Numbered from the stretch's first letter, positions 17,065 to 26,023 are shown. The stretch: DNA of 64,000 nt from Thalassospira profundimaris (GCF_003326755.1 NZ_JPWH01000021.1:1-64000); one strand, 5' to 3'. Numbers and translations: made by a program. Notes: generated by a model from the sequence alone, not told the origin.

Positions 17065-17796
17065 TTACCCCGCCAGCCCACCAACAAAACTCGCCAGTTC
17101 CGGGGTTTTGGGGCTGGCAAAAACATGTTCGGGATTGCCGCTTTCATGAATGCGGCCCTGGTGCATGAAAACCAGACTATCGCACACTTCGCGGGCAAAG
17201 CGCATTTCGTGAGTCACCATCACCAGCGTCATGCCTTCTTCGGCCAGTTGGCGCACAACAGCCAAAACCTCGTTGACCAGTTCGGGGTCAAGGGCAGACG
17301 TCACCTCGTCACACAGCAACACCCGCGGTTTCATCGCCAGCGCCCGGGCAATGGCAACACGCTGCTGCTGCCCGCCCGAAAGCTGGTCGGGATAATGCAT
17401 CATCTTGTCCGAAAGGCCGACCTTTGCCAGCATTTCCTCGGCGATTTTACGCGCTTCGCCCTTGGACTGTTTTTTCACCACCTGGGGCGAAAGCATGACA
17501 TTTTCCAGCGCGGTATAGTGCGGAAACAGGTTGAACTGCTGAAACACCATGCCGACATTCAGGCGCAGTTGCAAAAGGTCGGTGTCATGGTCGCCCACCT
17601 TTTTGCCCGCCACCATGATGGTGCCGTCATCAATGGTTTCAAGGCCGTTAATCGTGCGCAACAGCGTGCTTTTGCCCGACCCGCTTTTGCCAATCAGGGC
17701 GATCACCTGCCCTTCATCGATTTTCAGATCAATGCCTTTCAGGACCTGTAACGCGCCAAAGCTTTTGTGAATGGCATGAAGCTCAACGAGTGACAT
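17065..17796 (-). CDS. Polar amino-acid ABC transporter ATPase
   Basis: This 243-residue ATPase has Walker A GKSGSGKST, Q-loop VFQQFNLFPHYTALENV, signature LSGGQQQR, Walker B VLLCDEVTSALDPE and the H-loop in VTHEMRFAREV. These are typical of the GlnQ/HisP group. ATG 17796 has AAGGA about 10 bases upstream and overlaps the preceding permease gene by 14 bases. It is the last gene of a four-gene operon (binding protein, two permeases, ATPase) that imports an amino acid or related compound. Confidence 0.93.
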   Translation of the reverse strand: MSLVELHAIHKSFGALQVLKGIDLKIDEGQVIALIGKSGSGKSTLLRTINGLETIDDGTIMVAGKKVGDHDTDLLQLRLNVGMVFQQFNLFPHYTALENVMLSPQVVKKQSKGEARKIAEEMLAKVGLSDKMMHYPDQLSGGQQQRVAIARALAMKPRVLLCDEVTSALDPELVNEVLAVVRQLAEEGMTLVMVTHEMRFAREVCDSLVFMHQGRIHESGNPEHVFASPKTPELASFVGGLAG

Positions 17797-18436
17797 GGCG
17801 GAACTTTCCTTCAAGGTGGCGGGCATAAAGCGACAGGGGATAACAGATCAGAAAATATAAAACGGCGACACAGCCATATACGGTGAAGGGCGCGTAGGTG
17901 GCATTGGTGATCATGGTGCCGGCCTTGGTCAGTTCGACAAAACCGATGATCGAGGTCACAGCCGTGCCCTTGACCACCTGCACGGAAAACCCCACCGTGG
18001 GCGGCACGGCAATACGCAGTGCCTGGGGCAAAATGACATAGAGCATCTGCTGGGTGAAATTCATCCCCAGCGCGGTCGAGGCCTCCCACTGCCCCTTTGC
18101 GACCGATTCAACACAGCCGCGCCAGATTTCGGTTAAAAACGCGCTGGTAAACAGCGTTAACCCGAATGTCGCCGCAATCCAGGGCGACACATCCAGCCCC
18201 AGCAATGGCAAGCCAAAGAAAACGATGAATAACTGCATCAGAAGCGGGGTTCCCTGAAACAGCTCGACATAGCCGCGCACAAAACGCACCGCCCAGCGAT
18301 TGCCCGCTGTCCGCACCAAAAGCAGCGCCAGACCGACAATACTGCCCAGCACAAAAGCCAGGATGGAGAGAAGAACCGTCCAGCGTGCGGCCAAAAGCAG
18401 GTTATGGACAATGTCCCATAGGGTAAATTCAGGCAT
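17783..18436 (-). CDS. Polar amino-acid ABC transporter permease (second)
   Basis: This is a 217-residue inner-membrane permease of the His/Glu/Gln/Arg family. It has about five helices and the EAA loop region GQWEASTALGMNFTQQMLYVI followed by LPQALRIAVPP. ATG 18436 overlaps the stop of the first permease gene (ATGCCTGA), which indicates translational coupling. It forms the heterodimeric channel with the neighbouring permease. Confidence 0.92.
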   Translation of the reverse strand: MPEFTLWDIVHNLLLAARWTVLLSILAFVLGSIVGLALLLVRTAGNRWAVRFVRGYVELFQGTPLLMQLFIVFFGLPLLGLDVSPWIAATFGLTLFTSAFLTEIWRGCVESVAKGQWEASTALGMNFTQQMLYVILPQALRIAVPPTVGFSVQVVKGTAVTSIIGFVELTKAGTMITNATYAPFTVYGCVAVLYFLICYPLSLYARHLEGKFRHVTR

Positions 18437-19100
18437 GGTTCCGCCGTTCAAACAGGAAGTTGCCAAAGACTTTGAGGATCTGGCGCAGCAGGATCGACAT
18501 CACGAGATAAAGGCCCGTGGTCACGAAATAGACCTCGAAGGCGCGGAAATTCATGCCCTGGATGTAATTGGCGGCAAAGGTCAGTTCCTCGGCCGCGATT
18601 TGCGAACAGACCGACGAACCCAGCATCACAATCACCACCTGGCTGGACAGGGCGGGCCAGATTTTTTTCAGGGCCGGGCGAATGATAATATAGCGAAAAA
18701 TCTGCACCCGGTTCATCGCCAGGCTTTGGGCGGCCTCGATCTGCCCCGCCGGGATTGCCTGAATACCGGCGCGGACAATTTCGGTTGAATAAGCCCCCAG
18801 ATTAACCACCATCGCCAGGGCAGCGGCCTGAAATTCGCTTAATTTTATGCCCAGTGCGGGCAAACCGAAAAAGATGAAAAACAATTGCACCAGAAAGGGG
18901 GTATTGCGGATCAGCTCAACATAGACCCCGACAAGCTGGCTGATCACCGGGGTGCGGGCCGTGCGCGCCCACGCCCCCAAAATGCCCAGCCCAACCCCGG
19001 CCACGGCGCCAATGGCTGCCAGTTCGGTGGTCAGGACCACCCCGTCCAGCAGCAATTTCCAGTGCGGAAGAATTGCGCCAAAATCAAATTGATAAGCCAT
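18429..19100 (-). CDS. Polar amino-acid ABC transporter permease (first)
   Basis: This is a 223-residue inner-membrane permease of the same family as the next gene. It has the EAA loop GQIEAAQSLAMNRVQIFRYI and RPALKKIWPAL, plus the ELIRNTPFLVQLFFIFFGLP segment characteristic of GltK/HisQ-type permeases. It starts 37 bases after the binding-protein gene. Confidence 0.92.
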   Translation of the reverse strand: MAYQFDFGAILPHWKLLLDGVVLTTELAAIGAVAGVGLGILGAWARTARTPVISQLVGVYVELIRNTPFLVQLFFIFFGLPALGIKLSEFQAAALAMVVNLGAYSTEIVRAGIQAIPAGQIEAAQSLAMNRVQIFRYIIIRPALKKIWPALSSQVVIVMLGSSVCSQIAAEELTFAANYIQGMNFRAFEVYFVTTGLYLVMSILLRQILKVFGNFLFERRNHA

Positions 19101-19137
19101 TGAAACGCCGTCACCTGGTTGTCATTCACCGCTCGGA

Positions 19138-19923
19138 TCAAAACTTCTCGGGCAACGGATTACCCAGCCACTGTTCGGAAATGGCATTCAAACGGCCATC
19201 CTTGAGCGAAGCGGCAATGATTTCATTGACCTTGGCTTTCAGTTCCGGCTCGTCCTTGTTCAGGCCGACATAACAGGGCGAATTTTTGATCAGGAATTTC
19301 GGTTCGGGTTTACGCGGCGGGTTGCGTTTGATGATGGCTGCTGCGGTGACGTTGCCCGTGGCAATGACTTCCACCTGGCCCGACAAAAACGCGGAAATGG
19401 TGGCGTTATTGTCTTCATAGCGTTTGATATCGACATCTTTGGGGGCAATTTTTTGCAGTTCCATATCTTCAATGGTGGCGCGCGTCACCCCCAGGGTATG
19501 GCCGCTCAAATCCGCCGGACCTTTGATGGTAATGTCAGCCGGGCCAAAAACGCCATTGTAAAACGGGGCATACGGGTCGGTAAAATCAATCACCTTTTCG
19601 CGGTCGGGGTTTTTGCCCAGGGTGGAAATCACCAGGTCAACCTTGCCCGTGGTCAGGTAGGGAATGCGGTTATTGGTCGTGACCGGCACCATTTCCAGCT
19701 TCACGCCCAGATCATGGGCAATCAGCTTTGCCATATCAATATCATAGCCCTGCGGCTGCATATCCGTCCCAACCGTGCCAAACGGCGGAAAATCCTGCGG
19801 CACGGCAATTTTAATGACACCCGCATCCTTGATCGCCTCAAGCGCACCCTTTGCCGATGCCCCCGCCAGCGGGGCTGCCATCATTGCCATCGTGGCAATG
19901 GCAACTTTCAGGAACTTTTTCAT
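19138..19923 (-). CDS. Amino-acid ABC transporter periplasmic binding protein
   Basis: This 261-residue family-3 solute-binding protein has a signal peptide (MKKFLKVAIATMAMMAAPLAGASA). Mature motifs include VPQDFPPFG, GYDIDMAKLIAHDLGVKLE, VDLVISTLGKNPDREKVIDFT for ligand contacts, and the C-terminal EQWLG. The ligand cannot be told from sequence. It is the first gene of the operon, divergent from a FadR-type regulator whose promoter region it shares (about 200 bases). Confidence 0.92.
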   Translation of the reverse strand: MKKFLKVAIATMAMMAAPLAGASAKGALEAIKDAGVIKIAVPQDFPPFGTVGTDMQPQGYDIDMAKLIAHDLGVKLEMVPVTTNNRIPYLTTGKVDLVISTLGKNPDREKVIDFTDPYAPFYNGVFGPADITIKGPADLSGHTLGVTRATIEDMELQKIAPKDVDIKRYEDNNATISAFLSGQVEVIATGNVTAAAIIKRNPPRKPEPKFLIKNSPCYVGLNKDEPELKAKVNEIIAASLKDGRLNAISEQWLGNPLPEKF

Positions 19924-20093
19924 CTGCCTCTCCGATTTTTAACTGGTGAATGTTTATTTTTTAACCATACTTAATAGGTGCATATTTTTTATGCTAATGT
20001 CTACGCAAAATTTTGAACCATCCCCAGTTTTCCTGGGAATTTTGTAAAATCATTTGAAAAACAAGGGAAAATTTACTTCATTGAAGTCACAAA

Positions 20094-20106
20094 CTGGTCA
20101 GACCAG
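20094..20106. promoter_or_regulatory. FadR/GntR-type operator
   Basis: CTGGTCAGACCAG is a perfect 13-base palindrome (central A) of the TGGTnnnACCA class bound by FadR-type GntR proteins. It ends 14 bases before the regulator's start codon, so the regulator probably represses itself and perhaps the divergent transporter. Confidence 0.6.
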
Positions 20107-20120
20107 ATGCGGGAAAAAGA

Positions 20121-20798
20121 ATGAGCAAACACCAGCGCGCCCCCGAACGTGCCGTACGGGACATCAGAAAACTGATCAAAACCAGACAATTGCAACACGG
20201 AGACTCGTTACCGTCACAACGCATCCTTGCCGAAGACCTCGCCATCAGCCGGGCCAGCCTGCGCGAGGCCCTGGCAACACTTCAGGCCATCGGGCTGGTC
20301 AAAATCGAGGCCGGAAAAGGGGTGTATGTTTCGGACCCGCAAAAGGACGCGCCACGGGATGCGCAATCAACACGCCATGCCGCACAGGTTTATCAATTTC
20401 GCCTGGCAATCGAACCTTATGTTGCCGGGCTGGCCGCACAGGCCCGAAGCAACGTGCATTTGAACGCAATGCAGGAAAGCATTGAAGAAATGCGCCAGGC
20501 CCTGCTGGAAGATGACCTGCTTCATGCGGCAAACGCCGACACGGCGTTTCACAATATTCTGCTACAGGCGGCTGACAACCCGCTTTTTGCCAGGGCCATG
20601 CACCCGACGGCCCAAAGCATCCATGAAAACCAGATGCTGCCCTTTGCCAATGCCGCCGCGATTGAGGCCCCCTTGCAGGAACACCAGCAGGTTTTGCGTT
20701 TTGTGCGCGAACGCAACCCGTCGCGCGCCCGCGATGCCATGCACTTTCATGTGCTTAGCGCGGCGACCCGGGCCAATATCGCCTTTCTGCGCCCCTAA
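20121..20798 (+). CDS. FadR-type GntR regulator with FCD domain
   Basis: This 225-residue protein has an N-terminal winged helix: LPSQRILAEDLAISRASLRE and ALATLQAIGLVKIEAGKGVYV. It is followed by a helical FCD ligand domain in which D and H residues (DTAFHNILLQAADNPLF, EHQQVLRFVRERN, HFHVLS) can bind a metal. FadR/LldR proteins sense carboxylates. Its divergent position and the upstream palindrome point to control of the amino-acid transporter at 17065-19923. Confidence 0.88.
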   Translation: MSKHQRAPERAVRDIRKLIKTRQLQHGDSLPSQRILAEDLAISRASLREALATLQAIGLVKIEAGKGVYVSDPQKDAPRDAQSTRHAAQVYQFRLAIEPYVAGLAAQARSNVHLNAMQESIEEMRQALLEDDLLHAANADTAFHNILLQAADNPLFARAMHPTAQSIHENQMLPFANAAAIEAPLQEHQQVLRFVRERNPSRARDAMHFHVLSAATRANIAFLRP

Positions 20799-20872
20799 AG
20801 CGCTTTGCCTTTAAGCCATTTGCGCCACAAACAGCCAGGAAGACGGCACAGAATGGCACAAGCCCAAATACA

Positions 20873-20906
20873 ACAATCCCCGCACAGTTGCCCATGCGGG
20901 GATTGT
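20873..20906. terminator. Strong hairpin between the GntR and cold-shock genes
   Basis: A perfect 12-base-pair stem (20873-20884 with 20895-20906) closes a 10-base loop. It lies downstream of both convergent genes and could end either transcript, although the T-run is weak on each strand. Confidence 0.55.
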
Positions 20907-20941
20907 CATTTCAGCACCCTCGCAAACGAGGGCAAACCGAA

Positions 20942-21151
20942 TTAGGCAGCGGACAGATCGTCAGCCGAAACGCGACCCGAACGGGAGTCGGTGCGCAGTT
21001 CGTAGTTGATCTTGTCGCCTTCCTGCGGGTGACGCAGGCCAGCGCGTTCAACAGCACTGATGTGCAGGAATACGTCGTTTCCGCCTTCGTCCGGCTGAAT
21101 GAAGCCAAAGCCTTTGGTTGCGTTGAACCATTTAACGGTACCAGTTGCCAT
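20942..21151 (-). CDS. Cold-shock protein, CspA family
   Basis: This is a 69-residue single cold-shock domain. RNP1 (KGFGFIQ) and RNP2 (DVFLHIS) are intact, with the starting motif TGTVKWFNATKGFG. ATG 21151 has AGGAGAG upstream. CspA-type proteins melt RNA structure and act as RNA chaperones. It lies 84 bases downstream of the RhlE helicase gene on the same strand, a natural functional pair for RNA remodelling. Confidence 0.95.
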   Translation of the reverse strand: MATGTVKWFNATKGFGFIQPDEGGNDVFLHISAVERAGLRHPQEGDKINYELRTDSRSGRVSADDLSAA

Positions 21152-21235
21152 TTTAGTCTCTCCTATGAGTATATGTTGGCACAAACTGTCAGACAAAACC
21201 CCGCGTGGGTTCCATCCATCTTCCCGGAAATCAAC

Positions 21236-23035
21236 CTAGGCGACCGAGCGCCGCGGGCGATTTCCTGTTTTTGACCGGCCTTGATCAGAGGTGCTACGCG
21301 CCCCCTTTGCCGGACCGGAATTTCTTGAATTGCGATTGGGGCGACCTGCATCTGCCGTCGCGCCGCTTTTACCCGTCGCGCCAGATTTTTCAGATGTTGA
21401 TTTGCCCAAAAACGCAACGCTGGAGGCAATGCGGTTCTGATCGGCACTCTCGCCAACCGAACGGTTATTGCCACTATTGCGATTGCCCCGCTGCGCATTG
21501 CCGCGCACGGCCCCGCCATTGCCACCATGATTGCCATCACGACGGGTGGTGCGCGCCGGTGCGCCATCACGGCTGTCGCGCGCCACAAACCCTGCCTTTA
21601 CTGGCTGACTGGCACGATCATCACCGTTCTGCGCGGCGCCATTGCTGCGGGTTTGTCCATCGGCAGCCGCTTTGCGGCCCCCTTTGTAACGGCCCTGCCC
21701 CGGCTTTGCCGCCTCGGCGGGCTGATTGCCCGAACGGTCATTGTGATGGCCCGCCGCACGACGGTTGCCTGTATCGCCCCGCCCCTTTCCTGGCGCAGAA
21801 CGACCGGACTTGCCACCATTTGCCGCATTGCCACCGCGCGACCCGCGCCGCGCCCCTTGCGCCGGGCGATTGGCGGCGGCTTCGGCTTCGCTTTTGGCGG
21901 CAGCCTCGGCATCGCGACGGTCAATCACGGGGATGGACTGGCGGGTGGTGCGCTCAATATCGCGCAAAAGCCCGCGTTCATCATCGGCGCAAAAGGCAAT
22001 GGCCTGGCCTGCCGCCCCACCGCGCGCCGTCCGGCCAATGCGATGCACATAGCTTTCCGGCACGTTAGGCAGCTCAAAATTAACCACATGGGTCACGCCA
22101 TCAACGTCAATGCCGCGTGCGGCAATATCGGTTGCGACCAGCACCTGTACCTGCCCGTCCTTGAAAGCGGCCAGGGCACGTTCGCGCTGGTTCTGGCTTT
22201 TATTGCCATGAATGGCCGATGCACTGATTTTATTGGCTTCAAGGTGTTTTGCCACCCGGTCCGCCCCGCGTTTGGTACGGGTGAAAACCAGGGTGCGCAC
22301 AAAGGCCGGGTTATCCAGCAGTTCCGCCAGAAGTGCGCGCTTGCGCGAGGCCTCGATCAGATAAACCGACTGATCCACCCGCTCTGCCGTGGTGGCAACC
22401 GGGGTGACGGAAACCTTGACCGGATCATGCAGCATGTCCCCGGCCAACTGACCGATCTGGGATGGCATGGTGGCCGAAAAAAACAGGTTCTGGCGCTTTT
22501 TCGGCAGCATTTTAACGATGCGACGGATCGGCGGCAAAAAGCCGAGATCCAGCATATGATCCGCCTCGTCAAGCACGACAACTTCCACCTGGGAAAGATT
22601 GACCTTGCCCGCATCAACATGATCAAGCAAACGGCCCGGCGTGGCCACCAGCACATCGACACCCGGCGTCAACGCCTTGATCTGCGGCCCGTGGGCCACA
22701 CCCCCAACAACTACGGCAACACTGGTTTTGGTAAAACGGCCATAGGCGCGGAAGCTCTCGCCGATCTGGGCGGCAAGTTCGCGCGTCGGGGCCAGCACCA
22801 GAACACGACAATGGCGCGGTGCGGTCCGTTTATCGGATTTGGAAAGACGGTCAAGGGTAGGCAATGCAAAAGCAGCAGTCTTGCCGGTACCGGTCTGGGC
22901 AATACCCAGAAGATCTTTACCTTCCAGCAGGGAAGGAATCGCCTGGGCCTGAATGGGCGTCGGCGTAGCGTAACCTTCGTGCGTTAAAGCGCGAAGTACG
23001 GGCTCGGCCAAGCCGAGATCCGAAAACTGGGTCAA
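21236..23035 (-). CDS. rhlE: DEAD-box ATP-dependent RNA helicase, RhlE type
   Basis: This 599-residue protein has all helicase motifs: Q motif (GYATPTPIQAQAIP), I AQTGTGKT, Ia PTRELA, Ib TPGR, II DEAD, III SAT, V ATDIAARGIDV and VI HRIGRTARGG. After about residue 375 comes a roughly 220-residue low-complexity tail rich in Gly, Arg, Asn and Ser, which probably binds RNA non-specifically. RhlE proteins act in ribosome assembly and RNA decay, often in the cold. The tail's composition creates long spurious frames on the other strand. Confidence 0.95.
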   Translation of the reverse strand: MTQFSDLGLAEPVLRALTHEGYATPTPIQAQAIPSLLEGKDLLGIAQTGTGKTAAFALPTLDRLSKSDKRTAPRHCRVLVLAPTRELAAQIGESFRAYGRFTKTSVAVVVGGVAHGPQIKALTPGVDVLVATPGRLLDHVDAGKVNLSQVEVVVLDEADHMLDLGFLPPIRRIVKMLPKKRQNLFFSATMPSQIGQLAGDMLHDPVKVSVTPVATTAERVDQSVYLIEASRKRALLAELLDNPAFVRTLVFTRTKRGADRVAKHLEANKISASAIHGNKSQNQRERALAAFKDGQVQVLVATDIAARGIDVDGVTHVVNFELPNVPESYVHRIGRTARGGAAGQAIAFCADDERGLLRDIERTTRQSIPVIDRRDAEAAAKSEAEAAANRPAQGARRGSRGGNAANGGKSGRSAPGKGRGDTGNRRAAGHHNDRSGNQPAEAAKPGQGRYKGGRKAAADGQTRSNGAAQNGDDRASQPVKAGFVARDSRDGAPARTTRRDGNHGGNGGAVRGNAQRGNRNSGNNRSVGESADQNRIASSVAFLGKSTSEKSGATGKSGATADAGRPNRNSRNSGPAKGARSTSDQGRSKTGNRPRRSVA

Positions 23036-23316
23036 ATAAATAGTTCTCTTGGGTTTGCGGCAGCAGACAAAGGGAATCGGCCCTTGATATGTTTCTTAAG
23101 ACAGGTCTGCGCCTTGCATCTCTTCCGAATTACCCGCGTAGCAGGGCAAATCCATGCTGTTCTTCCGTAACCGCTCGACAGGCCGGAACAGGCTAACGTT
23201 CCCTCTACGCTACTGGAGCAATCAAATGACGCCCGTAAGATGCGCAGAGTTTTCCCCGAATGTCAAACGGGATATTTTCGTTTTCCCTCAAAGCCTTCGT
23301 CATAAAGCTGCCAAAC

Positions 23317-24123
23317 TTAGTGTTTTGCGTCTAAAAAGACATTGCTCCTGTGCCACTCGATAAATTCCGTTTTGGGCACAAAACGATCGGGCAAAATCAA
23401 CTCTGCCCCGTCAAATTTGCTGAAATACAACTTCGCAGCTTCACCACCTAATTGCACCAAACGACGGCTGAGCACGATACACAACTGATGATCAAGCGAC
23501 CAAAAGCCAAGATCAAATGCTTTATCGTGAATAGAACACAATGAAATGCCGTTATCAGGCCGCAAACGTAAATGAGGCATCTGACTCCACGGAATAATGT
23601 GCGAAGCAACAAGCAACTCTGGAATGTTAAGCGCACAAACGCCGCAGCGATGCCGATAACCCGCCAAAACAGCAGTCCGAAAAAATGGCTGCCCAATACG
23701 CGTTTTGCGCTTCGCAACCGATTCAGTCATTTTAGGCATTTGGCCCGAAAATGGCACCGCGCCTTCGCTAAACTCATCTCGCCCAGCAACATCTTGACTG
23801 ATTATCGCTTCATTGTCGCGATGGGCGAGCAAACTCTCTAGAGAGAGTTGCGCTCGCACAACTGTATTTTCAGTATCGGCGATAAATGATTCCATAATTT
23901 GGCGATCTGCCTTGCTGGCACCCGATAATCCCTTACCATTCATCGCTGGATCAAGACTCGCAAAATTGCACAGCTTCATAGCAAGCGAACTCGGCGTTCG
24001 ATCTAAGAGCTTGGCAATCTCTATGATTCGGGGTTGATGTTGATGAAATTGGCCGAACTCCAACTCAAAATAGATATTTAGAGCAACCAAAAGTTCTGAT
24101 TCGCTCCAGCGTCGCCCAGCCAT
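23317..24123 (-). CDS. HNH endonuclease, predicted restriction endonuclease family
   Basis: This 268-residue protein has an N-terminal helical part (ELLVALNIYFELEFGQFHQH, TPSSLAMKLCNFASLDP) common to stand-alone HNH proteins of COG3440 type. The C-terminal HNH domain has two CxxC-like Cys (RCGVC), ASHIIPW and DNGISLCSIHDKAFD with the final His. No methyltransferase or specificity subunit is adjacent. The region is more AT-rich than its neighbours, suggesting acquisition. A defence function is possible but unproven. Confidence 0.8.
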   Translation of the reverse strand: MAGRRWSESELLVALNIYFELEFGQFHQHQPRIIEIAKLLDRTPSSLAMKLCNFASLDPAMNGKGLSGASKADRQIMESFIADTENTVVRAQLSLESLLAHRDNEAIISQDVAGRDEFSEGAVPFSGQMPKMTESVAKRKTRIGQPFFRTAVLAGYRHRCGVCALNIPELLVASHIIPWSQMPHLRLRPDNGISLCSIHDKAFDLGFWSLDHQLCIVLSRRLVQLGGEAAKLYFSKFDGAELILPDRFVPKTEFIEWHRSNVFLDAKH

Positions 24124-24211
24124 TTAACACCAACCCTTCTCCATCGATCTTGATATTAGAGCCAAAACCGAAAAACTTTGAAAGGTATTTATTTACATTA
24201 GCTTAAGTAGG

Positions 24212-24691
24212 TCACTGCGCCAAAGCACCACAAGGATTATACACCGCACAGGGGTTCGTACCCGCAGCGCAGGGATTCATCGCCGCACACGGGTTGCTGG
24301 CCGCACAAGGATTGGCCGCCGCTGGAGCGCACGGATTACCCGCAGCTGCAGCACAAGGGTTGGCTGCCGCACAGGGATTCATCGCCGCACACGGATTCCC
24401 GGCAGCGCAAGGATTATACGCCGCGCAAGGATTCCCCGCCGCAGCGCACGGATTTGCCATGCACGGGCTGGCTGCGGCACAAGGATTTGCGGCTGCACAG
24501 GGAGTCGCCGCAGCACAGGGGTTTGCTGCCGCGCAAGGGTTTCCGCCACCCGATGCCGGGCGATTGGCCGGGGCGGGTTGTGCCATAGCAGGCGGGTTGG
24601 CCCCGCCTGCATGGCTAAAGTGATCAGCGGCGATGGCACCGGTGGCGGCCAGAAAAACCGCGCCATAAAGCAGATAATTACGATCGGTCAT
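24212..24691 (-). CDS. Exported Cys-repeat protein (NPCAA repeats)
   Basis: This 159-residue protein has an N-terminal hydrophobic segment at 6-22 (signal peptide or anchor), a short Pro/Ala-rich spacer, then from residue 51 to 154 a tandem array of the pentapeptide-like unit N-P-C-A-A with 1-4 variable residues. There are 17 Cys, all in (N/T/S)PC. There are no other domains. The ATG overlaps the stop of the YeeE/YedE gene (ATGA), so translation is coupled. With a sulfur-transport channel and a periplasmic rhodanese upstream, the Cys array may carry sulfane sulfur or bind a soft metal such as copper or zinc; this is inference. Similar NPCA-repeat proteins exist, but I know of no characterised function. 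Confidence 0.85.
   Translation of the reverse strand: MTDRNYLLYGAVFLAATGAIAADHFSHAGGANPPAMAQPAPANRPASGGGNPCAAANPCAAATPCAAANPCAAASPCMANPCAAAGNPCAAYNPCAAGNPCAAMNPCAAANPCAAAAGNPCAPAAANPCAASNPCAAMNPCAAGTNPCAVYNPCGALAQ
24230..24541 (-). repeat. Tandem coding repeat, NPCAA units
   Basis: About 17 imperfect 15-21-base units encode (N/T/S)PC-A-A-x. The DNA periodicity keeps several frames open on both strands. It is a coding minisatellite, not a CRISPR: there are no unique spacers. Confidence 0.85.
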
Positions 24692-25914
24692 TTCTTTTTA
24701 AATCCATCGAGACCAAAAATCGGACGAACGGCAATGCCGAGCGCACTGCCCACAAAGGCGGCGACAAACCACAGCCAGCCATGCAAACTGCCCGAGGCAA
24801 TGCCGCTAAACAGGGCGCCGATATTGCAGCCAAAGGCCAGCCGCGCCCCATAGCCCATCAAAACCCCGCCAATCGCCGCCGCAATCAGCGATGCCAGCGG
24901 CACACGCACCTTGGGCGCAAATTTGCCCGCCAGGGCCGATGCCAGGGCCGCGCCGATGATAATGCCGAAATTCATGACCGAGGTATCATCGGCCAATACC
25001 GAATTTTGAAGCGCACGCGCCGGGCCGGGCCAGGTCCAGAACGCCCAGTTTTCCACACCCACGCCCACGGCCTGGGCAATTTTTGCGCCCCACACGCCAA
25101 AACCGAAGGTAATTGACCACGGATGCCCCGTGACCAGCAGGGTCACAACATTCATCAGCGCCAGCAACAGGCCCGTGCCGACCAGCGGCCACGGCCCATG
25201 CAAAAACCGCGCGATGCCCCGGCGGGAGGGCGGTGAAACCAGCTCAAGCGCGCCATGTGCGCGGCGTTCAACAATCACCGTGAGCAAAGCCACACCTGCA
25301 AGGGCGACCAGTGTGACAATGATACCGCCAACCGGACCCAAAACACTGCCCAGCCCAACGGGCGGAATCGATGGCAGAGTTAGCCACATCGGCAAATGCG
25401 CTGTGCCCAGCAACGCGCCGACCACGAAAAATGCCAGCGTCACCAACATCCGGGCCGAACCACCACCGGCGGTAAATAATGTGCCGGAGCCACACCCGCC
25501 GCCAAGCTGCATGCCAAAGCCAAACAGCAGCGCGCCAACCAGAACCGACACCCCGACGGGTGCCAGCGCGCCGACCAGCGATGTGCCAAAGGGCGAGCCA
25601 AAAGCCAGCAGCGGCATAAAGGCAATGGCGGCAACGCCCACCATCAAAAGCTGGGCCCGCATCGCCCGCCCGCGCCGTTCGACCACCATGCGACGCCAGC
25701 CGCCGGTAAACCCGAACGATGCGTGATACAGCGCCAGGCCCAACACCCCGCCAATCAGATAAACCACCATCTGATGCAGGCTGACGGCCTGGGCAATGAC
25801 CAGCGCCACCGCGGCAAAAATGACAGCGCAAATGACAGCCGGTCCACGATCAAACGAAAAAGAAGGCAAAGGGGCGGCCTGCATGCGCGCATTTGCCCCG
25901 CTTGTATCTGCCAT
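24688..25914 (-). CDS. YeeE/YedE family (TsuA-like) sulfur transport protein
   Basis: This 408-residue protein has about ten or more hydrophobic helices. It carries the two hallmark Cys motifs, GGGCGSGTLF at C141 and AFGCNIGALF at C363, as in TsuA channels where Cys residues relay thiosulfate or a related sulfur anion across the inner membrane. ATG 25914 follows AGGATCC; an in-frame start at 25998 would translate through a long RNA hairpin and is less likely. It lies between a periplasmic rhodanese (175 bases upstream) and the Cys-repeat gene (ATGA overlap). No TusA-like TsuB gene is adjacent. Confidence 0.88.
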   Translation of the reverse strand: MADTSGANARMQAAPLPSFSFDRGPAVICAVIFAAVALVIAQAVSLHQMVVYLIGGVLGLALYHASFGFTGGWRRMVVERRGRAMRAQLLMVGVAAIAFMPLLAFGSPFGTSLVGALAPVGVSVLVGALLFGFGMQLGGGCGSGTLFTAGGGSARMLVTLAFFVVGALLGTAHLPMWLTLPSIPPVGLGSVLGPVGGIIVTLVALAGVALLTVIVERRAHGALELVSPPSRRGIARFLHGPWPLVGTGLLLALMNVVTLLVTGHPWSITFGFGVWGAKIAQAVGVGVENWAFWTWPGPARALQNSVLADDTSVMNFGIIIGAALASALAGKFAPKVRVPLASLIAAAIGGVLMGYGARLAFGCNIGALFSGIASGSLHGWLWFVAAFVGSALGIAVRPIFGLDGFKKK

Positions 25915-25952
25915 AATGGATCCTGAAATTTTAGTATCGCCAACAGCCAGAC

Positions 25953-25998
25953 GTGCCGCGACGGATTTCACGGATTTCATGGTGAAAATCCGCGGCAC
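25953..25998 (-). promoter_or_regulatory. Long bulged hairpin in the leader of the YeeE/YedE gene
   Basis: Bases 25953-25958 pair with 25993-25998, and 25962-25971 pair with 25982-25992 with one bulge, giving about 16 base pairs around a 10-base loop. It lies 39 bases upstream of the YeeE/YedE start and could be a regulatory leader structure or an RNA processing site. Confidence 0.4.
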
Positions 25999-26023
25999 AT
26001 CGCCAAAACGGGCAAAAATCGGC

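Noticed and set aside
21527..22987. 486-codon open frame on the plus strand opposite the RhlE helicase
   Set aside because: It is antisense to an unmistakable DEAD-box helicase with all motifs. Its composition mirrors the GC-rich helicase codons and no family is recognisable.
24294..24623. Gly/Ala-rich plus-strand frame (AAQGLAA repeats) and a CRISPR-like periodicity
   Set aside because: It is the reverse complement of the NPCAA coding repeat. The units are not separated by unique spacers, so it is not a CRISPR array.
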